DNA of 64,000 nt from Lewinellaceae bacterium. GTDB lineage: Bacteria; Bacteroidota; Bacteroidia; Chitinophagales; Saprospiraceae. Below the pieces are notes generated by a model. The model did not search any database and was not told the DNA's origin. It worked only from the letters and a program-made list of their open reading frames with translations. The stretch lies in the NCBI GenBank assembly GCA_020636075.1, contig JACJYO010000002.1, forward strand, positions 620,001-684,000, written 5' to 3'. The position numbers and the translations under genes were made by a program. This document shows, one piece after another, positions 34,147-43,838 of this stretch (position 1 is the stretch's first letter; every line of letters starts with the position of its first letter).

Positions 34147-35202
34147 ATGATTTCTTCCTTTCAACATTCCATGGATCAGAAATTCATTGAAACGGACATC
34201 CTGATCATCGGCGCCGGCCCGGTTGGGTTGTTTGCCGTTTTTGAAGCGGGTCTGCTTAAAATGCGTTGCCACCTGATTGATGTGCTGTCGCAACCCGGCG
34301 GCCAGCTCACTGAAATTTATCCGAAAAAACCGATCTACGATATTCCCGGTTGCCCGAGCATTCTCGCCTCCGATCTGGTGAAAAACCTGCTCCAGCAGAT
34401 TGAACCGTTCCAGCCCGGCTTTACCCTCGGAGAGCGCGCCGACTCGGTTGAAAAACAACAAGACGGCCACTGGAAAGTCACGACCGATAAAGGCCGGGTG
34501 CATGTTGCACCCGTTATTTTTATTGCCGGTGGCCTGGGTTGTTTCGAACCGCGTAAGCCACCGATCGACCACATTGACCGTTTTGAAGGCAAAGGCGTGG
34601 AATACTTCATCCGCAACCCGGAAGACTTCAGAAATCAACGCATCGTGATCGCCGGTGGTGGCGATTCGGCACTGGACTGGACCATCTACCTCGCCAATGA
34701 AGTGCGCGAACTGACCTTGATCCATCGCCGCTCGCAGTTTCGCGGAGCACTCGACTCCGTCGAAAAAGTACAACACCTCGCCCAAAACGGCAAAATCAGG
34801 CTGATCACCAACGCACAGGTCGTCGGACTCGAAGGTGACCAGCGACTCTCCGGTGTTGTTGTTGAACACGATTCCGAAGGGAAAATTCAATTGGAAGCCG
34901 ATTACTTTTTACCCCTTTTTGGGCTTACGCCCAAACTCGGCCCAATCGCAGAATGGGGCCTCGGTATGGACAGTGGGGCGATAACCGTGAACACACTCGA
35001 CTACAGCACCAACGTACCCGGAATTTTTGCCATCGGTGATATTAACACGTACCAAGGCAAACTAAAATTGATCCTTTGCGGTTTTCACGAAGCAACCCTG
35101 GCCTGCCAGGCCGCGTTCAATTTAGTCAATCCCGGCAAAAAATTGTCCTTCAAATACACCACCGTAACCGGCATTGAAGGCATGGGCACGCCGGTTTCCT
35201 GA
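34147..35202 (+). CDS. Ferredoxin-NADP+ reductase, thioredoxin-reductase-like type
   Basis: 351 residues (a later Met, MDQKF at 34171, may be the true start). FAD-binding IIGAGPVGLFAVFEAG, SQPGGQLTEIYPKKPIYDIPG and the NADPH site VIAGGGDSALDWT are those of the ferredoxin-NADP reductases found in Chlorobium and Bacillus. The redox CxxC of true thioredoxin reductases is absent. LPLFGLTPKLGPIAEWGL and GIFAIGDINTYQGKLKLI are also typical. A [2Fe-2S] ferredoxin gene follows 35 bases later, a likely redox partner. Confidence 0.92.
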   Translation: MISSFQHSMDQKFIETDILIIGAGPVGLFAVFEAGLLKMRCHLIDVLSQPGGQLTEIYPKKPIYDIPGCPSILASDLVKNLLQQIEPFQPGFTLGERADSVEKQQDGHWKVTTDKGRVHVAPVIFIAGGLGCFEPRKPPIDHIDRFEGKGVEYFIRNPEDFRNQRIVIAGGGDSALDWTIYLANEVRELTLIHRRSQFRGALDSVEKVQHLAQNGKIRLITNAQVVGLEGDQRLSGVVVEHDSEGKIQLEADYFLPLFGLTPKLGPIAEWGLGMDSGAITVNTLDYSTNVPGIFAIGDINTYQGKLKLILCGFHEATLACQAAFNLVNPGKKLSFKYTTVTGIEGMGTPVS

Positions 35203-35237
35203 TTTCTGAAGACTATTTCGTTTCAAGTTTACCCTGC

Positions 35238-35555
35238 ATGATCTCCTTAACAATTATAGACCGCAATAACCAGGCACACCAGTGCGAAGCGCCAACAGAC
35301 ATGGCGCTGAATCTGATGGAATTGTGTAAAAGTTACGACTTACCGGTCAAAGGCACCTGCGGCGGTATGGCTTTGTGCGCGTCGTGCCATGTGTATGTTG
35401 AATCCGACCACGAATTACCGGAGCAGTCGGATGCAGAACTGGATATGCTCGACCAGGCCTTTTTTGTGCAGGAGAACAGCCGGTTGGGTTGTCAGATCAG
35501 ACTGGCAGATGCACTGGATGGACTGGTGGCTCGGTTGGCGCCGGACGCGGAATAA
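35238..35555 (+). CDS. [2Fe-2S] ferredoxin, adrenodoxin type
   Basis: 105 residues. The cluster cysteines are in TCGGMALCASCHVYVE (Cys41, Cys47, Cys50) with the fourth at LGCQI (Cys85), the CX5CX2CXnC pattern of adrenodoxin/Fdx-type ferredoxins. It would carry electrons from the upstream NADP+ reductase to an unknown oxygenase or Fe-S assembly partner. Just after its end begins the convergent nuclease gene. Confidence 0.92.
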   Translation: MISLTIIDRNNQAHQCEAPTDMALNLMELCKSYDLPVKGTCGGMALCASCHVYVESDHELPEQSDAELDMLDQAFFVQENSRLGCQIRLADALDGLVARLAPDAE

Positions 35556-35565
35556 TGGCGCAATT

Positions 35566-38256
35566 TTAGATCCCAAGCAAAGTTTTGTATTCATCCCACC
35601 AGGCATCTTCCGTTTTCATTTCAAGCAGTTCGAGTAGTTCAGGGCCGTACAATGCCTCAAGTTCGGGCGCCGTTCGGGCGGTCCGGATTTCAACCAAACC
35701 TTTTTGGACTTGTTCCATGCGCCAGGAAAAAGTGCGTTCCATGCGGGCGAATATCGCTTCACAGGCATTCACGTGATTGTCCCAGATCCCTTGCGCCGCT
35801 ACGGCATCGGTAAATGCATCTTTGTTCCGGGCTATCATTTTCCCGTCATCCAGAATGAAATAGGCAGTATGCGCCCATTGATCGGGTGGGTCCAAGAGTT
35901 TGGCGTACAGGATGAGTTGCAGGTCTTCGCCGTTTTGGATCATTTCTTTTCGGCGGCGGGCGCCGCTCCATTTCAGATCGATGATGGCGCGTTCGTCTCC
36001 ATTTCGGTGCAACACCAGATCGGCTTTCCCTTTCACCAGGCATCCGCCGATTTCACCTTCCAAAACCATTTCAGTGCCAAAAACCGACCAGCCGTTGGAG
36101 CGAATTAAGGTGAGCAAACTCCAGGCGGCCTGTTTCACCCGGTTTAAGAACTGGTTGCGTTCCGGCTCGCGGCCGTACAAAAGCAAGGTCGCACCTTCCC
36201 GCTCCAGCAAAGCCCCGGCTTTCTGATCCAGCCAGGCAAACAAGTGGTTTTTATCCCATTCCAGGCAATCTTTTTCTTGTAAAAACAATTCGAAAAAACG
36301 GTGCGCCAGATTACCCAGCAACGTCTGATCGCGGGTGACCTCCAGCAAGCTGATCGGGAAAAAGCGCAACTTTTGCCGGAAAAACCAACGGTGCGGGTAG
36401 TAAAACAAACGGTCCAGATTGGTTGGCGTTTCGTAAGCACTTTCCGGCAAACGTTCCGAAGCAGGTATGTTCAATTGGGGGCGCGGGCGCACTGTTGGAT
36501 GACACTCCAGGAAAACAGGTTCGGGAACTTGCTCCAGGCGGCTCAAAGCTTCTGCTTCATCAATACAATAGCAGAAACTGTGGTGGTTTTCAAAAACAGC
36601 TTCAATATCGCTCAGCAACAAACTGGGCAAGACCGCGGCGCCACCCGCTTGTTCGGGCACAACCAGTACCAGGCGTTCTGCCGCCTGCAAAACCGGCCGT
36701 TGCGCAAGCAGCAACTTGCGGCTGCCCTCCAACTGCGGGTCATCCGGATGCACACCATGAGCAGCCAGCCAATCGCGTTCCGTTTGATGCCAACGGTCGG
36801 GAGCCGCCACAGCGCCATCGAACAGGCAATTCCACCAGACGAGCATATCGGCAGGTGCAGCCAGAGCCCCGGGTTGATGGACGTATTCGAAATGGCCGGT
36901 TTCTGCCGGCATTAACTGAACGGGTGCGGGTTCGTAAATTGTTCGAACGATGCGCTCCAGTTCAAGAAAACCCAATCGTTCTTCAGGCAAGGCCTCCAGT
37001 AGTTCCCGAATGCGCCGCGCTTGCTCTGCCAGTACCAAAAGACTGGTATTTTCTGTTTCATTGAACAACTCCAGGGCCCACCGATGCAGGTATGCGTAAA
37101 GGTCGATCACATCGCGTTTAGGCGCCAGGGCATCTGCGCGGTAGCGACGCCGGGAAAACCAAAACTCGTATTGCTCGCGCACCGATTCGGCCGTTTGCTC
37201 CCGGTCGAGGTAGCCCAGTACAGCGGCAAACCAGTTATCACTGAATAAGCCCGGTTTTTGGGCCAGCACCCGGGCAATTTCCAGGGCCAATCCATCGTCG
37301 AGCGGCTTCAGGGGTAAGGTGACAAACTCCATGATCTTGAACACATCCACCGGTTCCCACAAAAATGCCGGCGCAAGTTTCAGCACCTGAAGCGAAGGCC
37401 GGGCCAGCGATGCCGACAGTACACCTATGGCGGGAAATCCTTCCTGAATAAGTGCCTGCTCGAGTACGCGGTTGAGTTCGGGAATCAAAAATACCGGCTG
37501 CCGGTCCGGCTTTTTTGCGAGCCATTGAGCCAGGAAAACCGCAGCGTCGCTATCCCTGCGGGCAGTCAACACCAGCAGTGAGCCATCGTTAGAAGCCGTT
37601 TTTTTGCCTGAATGGCGACCGCTAAAGTGCCCTTGCAGCCAAGCGAGGTCGGAATTCGGGTTGGTAGCCCCCCCCTGATGCGCCACCGTTTCGAGCGGGA
37701 TTTGTTGCGCTCGAAAATGGGAAATTAATCTTCGAACAAACGGCGGTTGTAATTCCAGCGGTTCGTATAAAATAATTTTTTCAACAGGCAATTGCCGCAG
37801 CGGAAGCCAGTCGAAAACACGGGCGCAGCGGTCGGCAAACCCGTACGCGGAAGCGCCTAACTCCGGATTGTTTATTTTTTTCAAAAAAACAGACTCTAGG
37901 CCGGCAAAGTCGGCAAGTCGGGTCGGACAATCGCTTCCCGGTCTGAAATCCCAACCAGCCAAAACCAGGTCGTCACGCCAGTTCAACAGCGCAGCAGCGG
38001 TGGCAAAACGATCAGCCTGGAAAGATTCCTCAAAAAAGCAAGGCGCGCTGGCCGATTCTGCCCATTGGAGCAAGGCCTGGCGGTACAATTCGATGCGGAG
38101 ATATTCGGTATTTTCCGGAGCCCCGCTCAATCCGAGTTGGGATTCCAGCCAATGCAATAACTTCTTTGGCCCTGCGTACAAGGCACCGGTGAGGTCGGCA
38201 TCGCGTGGCGTGTAAACGAGGTTGTCAAAATCAAGTCCGACATGCAGTGTAGGCAT
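35566..38256 (-). CDS. PD-(D/E)XK nuclease family protein (AddB-like)
   Basis: 896 residues. The C-terminal quarter has a RecB-family nuclease core: EGEIGGCLVKGKADLVLHRNGDERAIIDLKWSG, with the PD..DLK catalytic pattern, and EDLQLILYAKLL after it. The long N-terminal part (for example LRIELYRQALLQWAES and WLQGHFSGRHSGKK) has AddB/RexB-like helicase-inactive character, but no Walker A motif is visible. It may help repair double-strand breaks in an AddAB-like complex. No AddA gene is in the window, so the partner is unknown. Confidence 0.8.
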   Translation of the reverse strand: MPTLHVGLDFDNLVYTPRDADLTGALYAGPKKLLHWLESQLGLSGAPENTEYLRIELYRQALLQWAESASAPCFFEESFQADRFATAAALLNWRDDLVLAGWDFRPGSDCPTRLADFAGLESVFLKKINNPELGASAYGFADRCARVFDWLPLRQLPVEKIILYEPLELQPPFVRRLISHFRAQQIPLETVAHQGGATNPNSDLAWLQGHFSGRHSGKKTASNDGSLLVLTARRDSDAAVFLAQWLAKKPDRQPVFLIPELNRVLEQALIQEGFPAIGVLSASLARPSLQVLKLAPAFLWEPVDVFKIMEFVTLPLKPLDDGLALEIARVLAQKPGLFSDNWFAAVLGYLDREQTAESVREQYEFWFSRRRYRADALAPKRDVIDLYAYLHRWALELFNETENTSLLVLAEQARRIRELLEALPEERLGFLELERIVRTIYEPAPVQLMPAETGHFEYVHQPGALAAPADMLVWWNCLFDGAVAAPDRWHQTERDWLAAHGVHPDDPQLEGSRKLLLAQRPVLQAAERLVLVVPEQAGGAAVLPSLLLSDIEAVFENHHSFCYCIDEAEALSRLEQVPEPVFLECHPTVRPRPQLNIPASERLPESAYETPTNLDRLFYYPHRWFFRQKLRFFPISLLEVTRDQTLLGNLAHRFFELFLQEKDCLEWDKNHLFAWLDQKAGALLEREGATLLLYGREPERNQFLNRVKQAAWSLLTLIRSNGWSVFGTEMVLEGEIGGCLVKGKADLVLHRNGDERAIIDLKWSGARRRKEMIQNGEDLQLILYAKLLDPPDQWAHTAYFILDDGKMIARNKDAFTDAVAAQGIWDNHVNACEAIFARMERTFSWRMEQVQKGLVEIRTARTAPELEALYGPELLELLEMKTEDAWWDEYKTLLGI

Positions 38257-38290
38257 GGGTGTAAAAATAGGCGCTTCAGGGTTTTTGGAT

Positions 38291-38298
38291 TACTTTTG
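38291..38298 (+). promoter_or_regulatory. Promoter -7 box for gldC
   Basis: TACTTTTG followed by CGG, 32 bases upstream of the gldC start. Confidence 0.5.
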
Positions 38299-38330
38299 CG
38301 GGTCAATTTTTGAAACAATTATTTTGAAAT

Positions 38331-38690
38331 ATGGAAGCGAATGAAGTTGCCAATACGAGTGCAATTACGATCAAAGTCGGTTTGGACAAAGACCGGGTGC
38401 CGGTAAAAATTGAGTGGGCGGCCAGTGATATGCACCCGGATGGCCAAATGGAAGAATGTAAGGCTATGGCTGTCGCCCTGTTTGACAAAACGCATCGCGA
38501 TACGTTGCGAATTGACCTTTGGACCAAAGAAATGCAGGTGCAGGAGATGGATCGTTTTTTCTACCAAACACTTCGTTCGCTGAGCCAGACTTATTTGCGC
38601 GCGACTCAAAACAAGGATTTGGCGGAGGAAATGGCCAAGTTTGCCCATTATTTCGGTGAAAAAACCGAAATCGTTCCCAAGGGAAGCTAG
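38331..38690 (+). CDS. gldC: Gliding motility protein GldC
   Basis: 119 residues. The sequence SAITIKVGLDKDRVPVKIEWAASDM, with the later LRIDLWTKEMQVQEMDRFFYQTL and MAKFAHYFGEKTEI, matches GldC, a small cytoplasmic protein conserved in gliding and T9SS-bearing Bacteroidota. Its exact role is unknown. It ends at the base before the convergent amidase gene's stop codon, with no spacer. Confidence 0.92.
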   Translation: MEANEVANTSAITIKVGLDKDRVPVKIEWAASDMHPDGQMEECKAMAVALFDKTHRDTLRIDLWTKEMQVQEMDRFFYQTLRSLSQTYLRATQNKDLAEEMAKFAHYFGEKTEIVPKGS

Positions 38691-39992
38691 TTATTTCAGC
38701 GCCTCAAACAGCCAATTAGCCAAGGCCTGCCGGTTGTTGGCAATCACCACGCGCTGCTGGTCCCAACTATTCCGGATATTTCCCAATTCGACATAAACGG
38801 CTACGGGCGTAGTGGTTTCACGCAAAGTGAATAGTCCGCGCGACGATACCGTGCCGTTGTAATTTTTCTGTGAACGTAACCGGGCATATTTCTGCAGGAA
38901 AGTTTTATGCATTTGTAAAGCCAATTCTTTGCTGGCTTCACTCTCTGGTCGATAATAAAAAAATACGTCGATTTCCTGTTTGCGGTGCCTTGAATCAACA
39001 TGAATCTCGATCACCGTTTGATCTTGAACTCCGGCCTTCAGGTAGCGTTCGGTAAGTTGATTGATCAATTCGGTGCGTTGTGCCAGGCGCTCTTTTTGAT
39101 CCAGCGGGATCGTCTGATCGCCCCACACCGTTTCATCCTTATCGCATTCCAGGTACATCTCGTCGCGAATGCCATCATTTTCGTCGCGAACGATCATGTA
39201 GGCCGTAGCGCCGTGGCTGACCAGCAGCCGCACCAGGCGCAAGGATACATCATAGGCGTACTCATCTTCACACAGCGTATGGCCACCCCGTGTACCTGAA
39301 GCCCCCACATCAGGACCGCCATGACCGCTGATGATATAAAACACCTTGCCTTTGAATTTCTGACTCACCAAGGGTGTTTTTTCATATTTTTTTCCAAAAA
39401 TTGGAAAAACGCGGTTGCCCTTCGAGGCGGACGACTCATCCGGAATCTGCTGTCCGGAAGCCCGGGCTTTGCTGGTTGCCTTAACAGCTTCGGCGAGTTC
39501 ACCTTCTGCGGGGCAATTCAACTCATGCAGTGGCACCCACAATTCCTTATCGTCAATGAAACTCCGGCTGCGCAGCCCGGCTGCCTGCAGGTTTTTGTTG
39601 TACTGATCAATACGGATAGCCGTGCCCCAATCGTCGAGTCCGAGCGTCGATCGTATGGTTTTGCCATTGTATTGCACCACCAAGACCGGAATTTTATACC
39701 TAGCATTGGCCTTCAGGCGGTAGTCTTCTTCCAATTTATTGATATCAAAAAAAGCGGTGATGTTGCAATCATAACCATCCAGGCTGTAGCGCTCCAGCAA
39801 AGTGGGCACATTGTCGCCGCTTTGCGCTTCTACCTCCAAATAACTGGCTGAGGGTGAACCCGACGATACATCAGGTAGTCTTGCTGCCAGTTTTTTTTGC
39901 GCAGGCAATTGGGAAACCGACAAAGCCAGTACCAAAAGCAAGCCCACACCACGGAAGAATTTGGCTGATTTTCTTCTTTCGAGCATACACAT
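38691..39992 (-). CDS. N-acetylmuramoyl-L-alanine amidase (Amidase_3 family)
   Basis: 433 residues with an N-terminal membrane or signal segment (about 15-32). Zinc-site residues of Amidase_3 are visible: FYIISGHGGPDVGASG (His), EDEYAYDVSLRLVRLL (Glu), VIEIHVDSR (second His) and VYVELGNIRN (catalytic Glu). It cuts peptidoglycan stem peptides from MurNAc. A LysM-like region lies at about 50-120 (QSGDNVPTLLERY..NARYKIPV). A second Met two codons in is possible. Confidence 0.88.
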   Translation of the reverse strand: MCMLERRKSAKFFRGVGLLLVLALSVSQLPAQKKLAARLPDVSSGSPSASYLEVEAQSGDNVPTLLERYSLDGYDCNITAFFDINKLEEDYRLKANARYKIPVLVVQYNGKTIRSTLGLDDWGTAIRIDQYNKNLQAAGLRSRSFIDDKELWVPLHELNCPAEGELAEAVKATSKARASGQQIPDESSASKGNRVFPIFGKKYEKTPLVSQKFKGKVFYIISGHGGPDVGASGTRGGHTLCEDEYAYDVSLRLVRLLVSHGATAYMIVRDENDGIRDEMYLECDKDETVWGDQTIPLDQKERLAQRTELINQLTERYLKAGVQDQTVIEIHVDSRHRKQEIDVFFYYRPESEASKELALQMHKTFLQKYARLRSQKNYNGTVSSRGLFTLRETTTPVAVYVELGNIRNSWDQQRVVIANNRQALANWLFEALK

Positions 39993-40097
39993 TAGGGCAA
40001 ATTTGGGTAAAAAAGTTTTTTGTTTGTTACAAAGGACGGACTTTTAAGGCCTTTTTTAAAATAATCGGGCCAGTAACTCCCGGACCTGTCAGACATA

Positions 40098-40628
40098 ATG
40101 AAATCAAAAATACTCCGCCGGAATGCTGCATATCAGAAGCAAGTAGAGGCCTTGCTGGAACAATTGGCTGGTTCAGATGACTCGGTGCTGAACATGTCGG
40201 CTATGGACGGCGGCTGGTCGGCTATCCAAACGGCCCATCATTTGATTCTGACCGAAGAACTCTCCCTGAAGTATGTTCAAAAAAAGCTGAGTTTTCAGCC
40301 TAAACTGGAAGTACCCGGCCCCGATTCCTGGGTCCGGTCGAACCTGCTCGCTTTTTACCTCCGTTTACCGATAAAGTTTAAAGCCCCCGATGCTGTTGGC
40401 GACTCAAGTTTACCGGGCTTCACGTCACTGGCGGATACCCGGGCGCGCTGGTTGAAAATCAGGCAGGGTTGGACAGATTTTTTTGAACAAATGCCAAACG
40501 AATTATTGGACAAATCGGTTTACAAGCATCCTTTTGCCGGTCGGTTCGGCTGGTTGGGCATGCTCCGTTTTTTTCAAGATCACTTTAACCGGCACCAAAA
40601 ACAGATTTACCGGACCCTGGGTTATTAG
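40098..40628 (+). CDS. DinB-family protein
   Basis: 176 residues. The DinB-like pattern is GGWSAIQTAHHLILTEE (first His), TRARWLKIRQGWTDFFEQ in the middle, and FFQDHFNRHQKQI (HxxxH) at the end. The fold is a four-helix bundle with a metal triad. Its role is unknown. It is a distant relative of the protein at 16024-16575 but not a close copy. Confidence 0.8.
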   Translation: MKSKILRRNAAYQKQVEALLEQLAGSDDSVLNMSAMDGGWSAIQTAHHLILTEELSLKYVQKKLSFQPKLEVPGPDSWVRSNLLAFYLRLPIKFKAPDAVGDSSLPGFTSLADTRARWLKIRQGWTDFFEQMPNELLDKSVYKHPFAGRFGWLGMLRFFQDHFNRHQKQIYRTLGY

Positions 40629-40675
40629 CCCCGGTTTGTCCCATTCGGATCATACCCGTATTCATTGAAAAGATT

Positions 40676-42217
40676 ATGACTATGCAACTCAAACACTACA
40701 CATTTTTCCTGCTTTTACTGTCGCAATTTTGCCTTCAGGCGCAAGAGCCACAAAAAGCCGATTTATCTCCCTGTGGCACGGCTCCCAAAATTGATCCCTG
40801 GCTGGTAAAATACCAGGCCAATCCAATGGACTTCCCGGAAGATTCGGACGATACGTTGTATGTGGGAGTGCAAATCCATTTGGTGGGGACTAACTCCGGC
40901 TCGGGCCGTTTTGCCAATGACCGCTTGCTGGATGCATTTTGCCGCCTGAATGAAGATTATGCTGCAACTGGCATCCGTTTTTATTTCAAAAATGACTGGA
41001 ATCTGATCAACAACAATGCCTGGTACAATCACGACTCCACAGTACAGGGTATTCAAATGATGTTTCAAAATAATGTTCCGGATGCACTCAACGCCTATTT
41101 TGTGAGCAATCCGGCTGGAAATTGCGGCTATAACATCCCGTACGCCGGCGTTGCCATGGGGCATGGTTGTTCGGGACCAAACGACCATACCTGGGCCCAT
41201 GAAGTGGGGCATGCGCTGGGGCTTCCACATCCTTTTATTGGCTGGGAAGGGAAAGTGTACAAATTTAGTGACCCGACCCCGGATACACTGACCTATGACT
41301 ATACCCATTATCACAGTACCCCCGATACCATTGTTCCCGCACCACTTGACACGGCTCTGGTAGAGTATCTCGATGGCAGCAATTGTGGCATTGCGGCCGA
41401 CCGGATTTGTGATACAAAACCGGATTATCTCAGTTACCGCTGGAATTGCAATGGCCTGGGGATGAGTACCACCCAGCAGAAAGACCCAACCGGCGCCACG
41501 TTTTTTTCGGATGGCACTTTATTTATGTCCTATGCAAACGATGCCTGCCAAAACCGGTTTTCACCCGATCAGATCCAGATCATGCGGTTGAAACTGCAAA
41601 CGGACAAATCAAACTGGCTGGCCACTGAAGCCCAGGGCGGTCCGTTCACCAGCCAAACGGAGTTGGTATATCCCGGATCCGGCGATAGTGTTCCTGCTTC
41701 CGGAACCATTTTGCAATGGACCGCTTCCCCCGGCGCCACACACTATGTGGTACAGGTTTCACGGCTCAGTACGTTTGCCATCAAAGAACTTGATCTGGTA
41801 GTCACCGACACATTTGCCTACACGGCAAATCTTTTACCCAATATTTCCTACTATTGGCGGGTACGGCCCTTTAACTCCAGTTTTGCTTGTACCAGTTTTA
41901 CCCCTAACGTAAAATTCACCCCAGTAGTCAGTAGTGTTGCTGATGCCAGCGACGCTGGTTGGATGGTCTATCCAACCCTGCTTCCTGCCGGTCAAAGTCT
42001 GATGGTAGTACTGCCGGAGAAGTGGGTAAATGCACCGTTAAACTGCCAAGTATTTAGCGCCGCCGGGCAGCTGATGTGGCAAGGGGAGCGGCAGTTTGCC
42101 AGCAAAAAAGAAACGTTGGATCTTCCCAGCCAAAGCTGGGCACCTGGAATTTATTACCTGGTTTGTACCGGCCAGCCGGGAATTGTTCGGCAGAGTCTTT
42201 CGATATTGGGATATTGA
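40676..42217 (+). CDS. M43-like secreted metalloprotease with T9SS tail (first of tandem pair)
   Basis: 513 residues with a signal peptide ending at LQA. The catalytic zinc motif HEVGHALGLPHPF begins at His175. The domain carries the cysteine and DGSNCGIAADRICDTKPDYLS elements of pappalysin-like (M43) proteases. A fibronectin-III-like domain (TILQWTASPGATHYVVQVSR) precedes the C-terminal type A sorting tail (LNCQVFSAAGQLMWQGER..APGIYYLVC..). It would degrade extracellular protein. A short GATATTGGGATATTG repeat follows the stop. Confidence 0.9.
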   Translation: MTMQLKHYTFFLLLLSQFCLQAQEPQKADLSPCGTAPKIDPWLVKYQANPMDFPEDSDDTLYVGVQIHLVGTNSGSGRFANDRLLDAFCRLNEDYAATGIRFYFKNDWNLINNNAWYNHDSTVQGIQMMFQNNVPDALNAYFVSNPAGNCGYNIPYAGVAMGHGCSGPNDHTWAHEVGHALGLPHPFIGWEGKVYKFSDPTPDTLTYDYTHYHSTPDTIVPAPLDTALVEYLDGSNCGIAADRICDTKPDYLSYRWNCNGLGMSTTQQKDPTGATFFSDGTLFMSYANDACQNRFSPDQIQIMRLKLQTDKSNWLATEAQGGPFTSQTELVYPGSGDSVPASGTILQWTASPGATHYVVQVSRLSTFAIKELDLVVTDTFAYTANLLPNISYYWRVRPFNSSFACTSFTPNVKFTPVVSSVADASDAGWMVYPTLLPAGQSLMVVLPEKWVNAPLNCQVFSAAGQLMWQGERQFASKKETLDLPSQSWAPGIYYLVCTGQPGIVRQSLSILGY

Positions 42218-42237
42218 GATATTGAGATTTTGTCGCC
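42203..42237 (+). repeat. Short tandem repeats of GATATTGGG type
   Basis: Imperfect units GATATTGGG, ATATTGAGA and ATATTGAGA run from the end of the protease gene into the intergenic gap. They resemble the minus-strand array at 8169-8216. Confidence 0.45.
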
Positions 42238-42318
42238 CGTTAGCGCATGTGTTGCAGCAATGCTGTAATTGCTCTGAATTTGCGACCTTTGCCGGACCTA
42301 CTATTCAAACTGCTGTGT

Positions 42319-43824
42319 ATGTTTTCCAAAAAGATCACGTTGTTCTTTTTTCTGCTTTTAGTTTTTGCGGGCGCTAATGCCCAACAGGCCTCCGAAAAAT
42401 TTTGCGGGTATACCGGCAATTCAGCCTGGCTCGATTGGTACCAGCGTAATACAGGGATTTTTCAAACGGAAAACGGTGCGGATACCAGCTGGCTATACGT
42501 GCCGGTAACGGTGCACATCGTTGGCACCAACACCGGTAGCGGGTATTTCAATTTTGACCAGGCGATCCGGGCGATTTGTGAAATGAATGACCAATACGCC
42601 CCTGCCTATATTCGCTTTTACTTAATGCCGGGAGATGAGGTGCGCTACCACGATAATTCCGATTGGTATAATCACGATTGGGACGGCGGTGAACAAATGA
42701 TCAATAGCGTACTTCCCGGTATACGAAACCGGCTGAATGCTTTTATCGTCTCCGATCCGGCTGGCAATTGCGGATACTCCTGGAAAGATGCCATCGTGTT
42801 GAAAAAAGGTTGTTCAAACTCCGGTAATTCTACCTGGGCGCACGAAGCCGGACACCATTTTTCGCTGCCCCACCCTTTCAGAGGATGGGAGGATTTCGAT
42901 TGGGATTACGACGAACCAGCACCACTCAAAGTAAACAACCGGGATGTTGAAAAAACAGATGGCTCAAACTGTTACATTGGTGGCGACCGATTCTGCGACA
43001 CCGATCCCGATTACCTGAGCGATCGCTGGTCTTGCAATAATCAGTTCAAAAGTACAATCGTTCAGCACGATCCGGACAGCGTTGCCTTTCGCTCCGATGC
43101 GACCCTATACATGGGCTATGCCAGTGACCATTGTGCCTCCCGGTTCACGGAAGAACAAATCGCTGCCATGCGGGCCAATCTAAGGGATGAGCACAAACAA
43201 TATCTACAGATCAGTGCTCCGATTGAAGAAATTGATGACCAGGCACAGGTAGAACTCATCAGCCCGATTGATACGAACGAAACCGTGCAATACAACCATA
43301 TTGAGTTGACGTGGAACCCGGTGCCCAACGCCAAGTTCTACACGGTTGAAGTGAGCCTGGTTAAATCGTTCACCGTCAAGTTCTACAACGAGACCCTGGA
43401 AAATGCAACCAGTGTTGTCATTACCAGCGGCATTCCCAATAACCGGAACTTGTACTGGCGGGTCCGCGCATACAATTCCTGGGATGTTTGCCAGCCGTAT
43501 GACAATGCACAAATTGGCACATTCCGCACCCAGAATTTATCGGCCACCAACGAATTGGAACGTGCTGCCATCATTCAATTAGCCCCCAACCCTGTCATGG
43601 CCGGATTGCCTGCTACCTTGAATATTGAATCTGTAGAAGCCATGGACTTGTCAGTCAGCCTGAGCGATGCTGCCGGGCGCATTTGCTACCAACAAAAGCA
43701 TCGTTTGTACACAGGCCAGAATAATCTGGAAATTCCCACTGCCAATCTTGGGCCCGGGCTTTACACCGTCCTGATGCAGAATGCAAAAGGTACTTCCATT
43801 AAACGCCTGGCTATCGTCGAGTAG
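42319..43824 (+). CDS. M43-like secreted metalloprotease with T9SS tail (second of tandem pair)
   Basis: 501 residues from MFSKKITLFFFLLL (the frame extends 24 codons upstream, but the signal peptide begins here). The zinc motif is HEAGHHFSLPHPF, beginning at His175 as in its neighbour, but the usual Gly of HExxHxxGxxH is Ser. DGSNCYIGGDRFCDTDPDYLSDRW matches the neighbour. A fibronectin-like domain (IELTWNPVPNAKFYTVEVS) and a type A tail (LAPNPVMAGLPATLNIESV..GPGLYTVLMQN) follow. The pair is a tandem duplication that has since diverged. Confidence 0.88.
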   Translation: MFSKKITLFFFLLLVFAGANAQQASEKFCGYTGNSAWLDWYQRNTGIFQTENGADTSWLYVPVTVHIVGTNTGSGYFNFDQAIRAICEMNDQYAPAYIRFYLMPGDEVRYHDNSDWYNHDWDGGEQMINSVLPGIRNRLNAFIVSDPAGNCGYSWKDAIVLKKGCSNSGNSTWAHEAGHHFSLPHPFRGWEDFDWDYDEPAPLKVNNRDVEKTDGSNCYIGGDRFCDTDPDYLSDRWSCNNQFKSTIVQHDPDSVAFRSDATLYMGYASDHCASRFTEEQIAAMRANLRDEHKQYLQISAPIEEIDDQAQVELISPIDTNETVQYNHIELTWNPVPNAKFYTVEVSLVKSFTVKFYNETLENATSVVITSGIPNNRNLYWRVRAYNSWDVCQPYDNAQIGTFRTQNLSATNELERAAIIQLAPNPVMAGLPATLNIESVEAMDLSVSLSDAAGRICYQQKHRLYTGQNNLEIPTANLGPGLYTVLMQNAKGTSIKRLAIVE

Positions 43825-43838
43825 AACATCGCGCTGCT

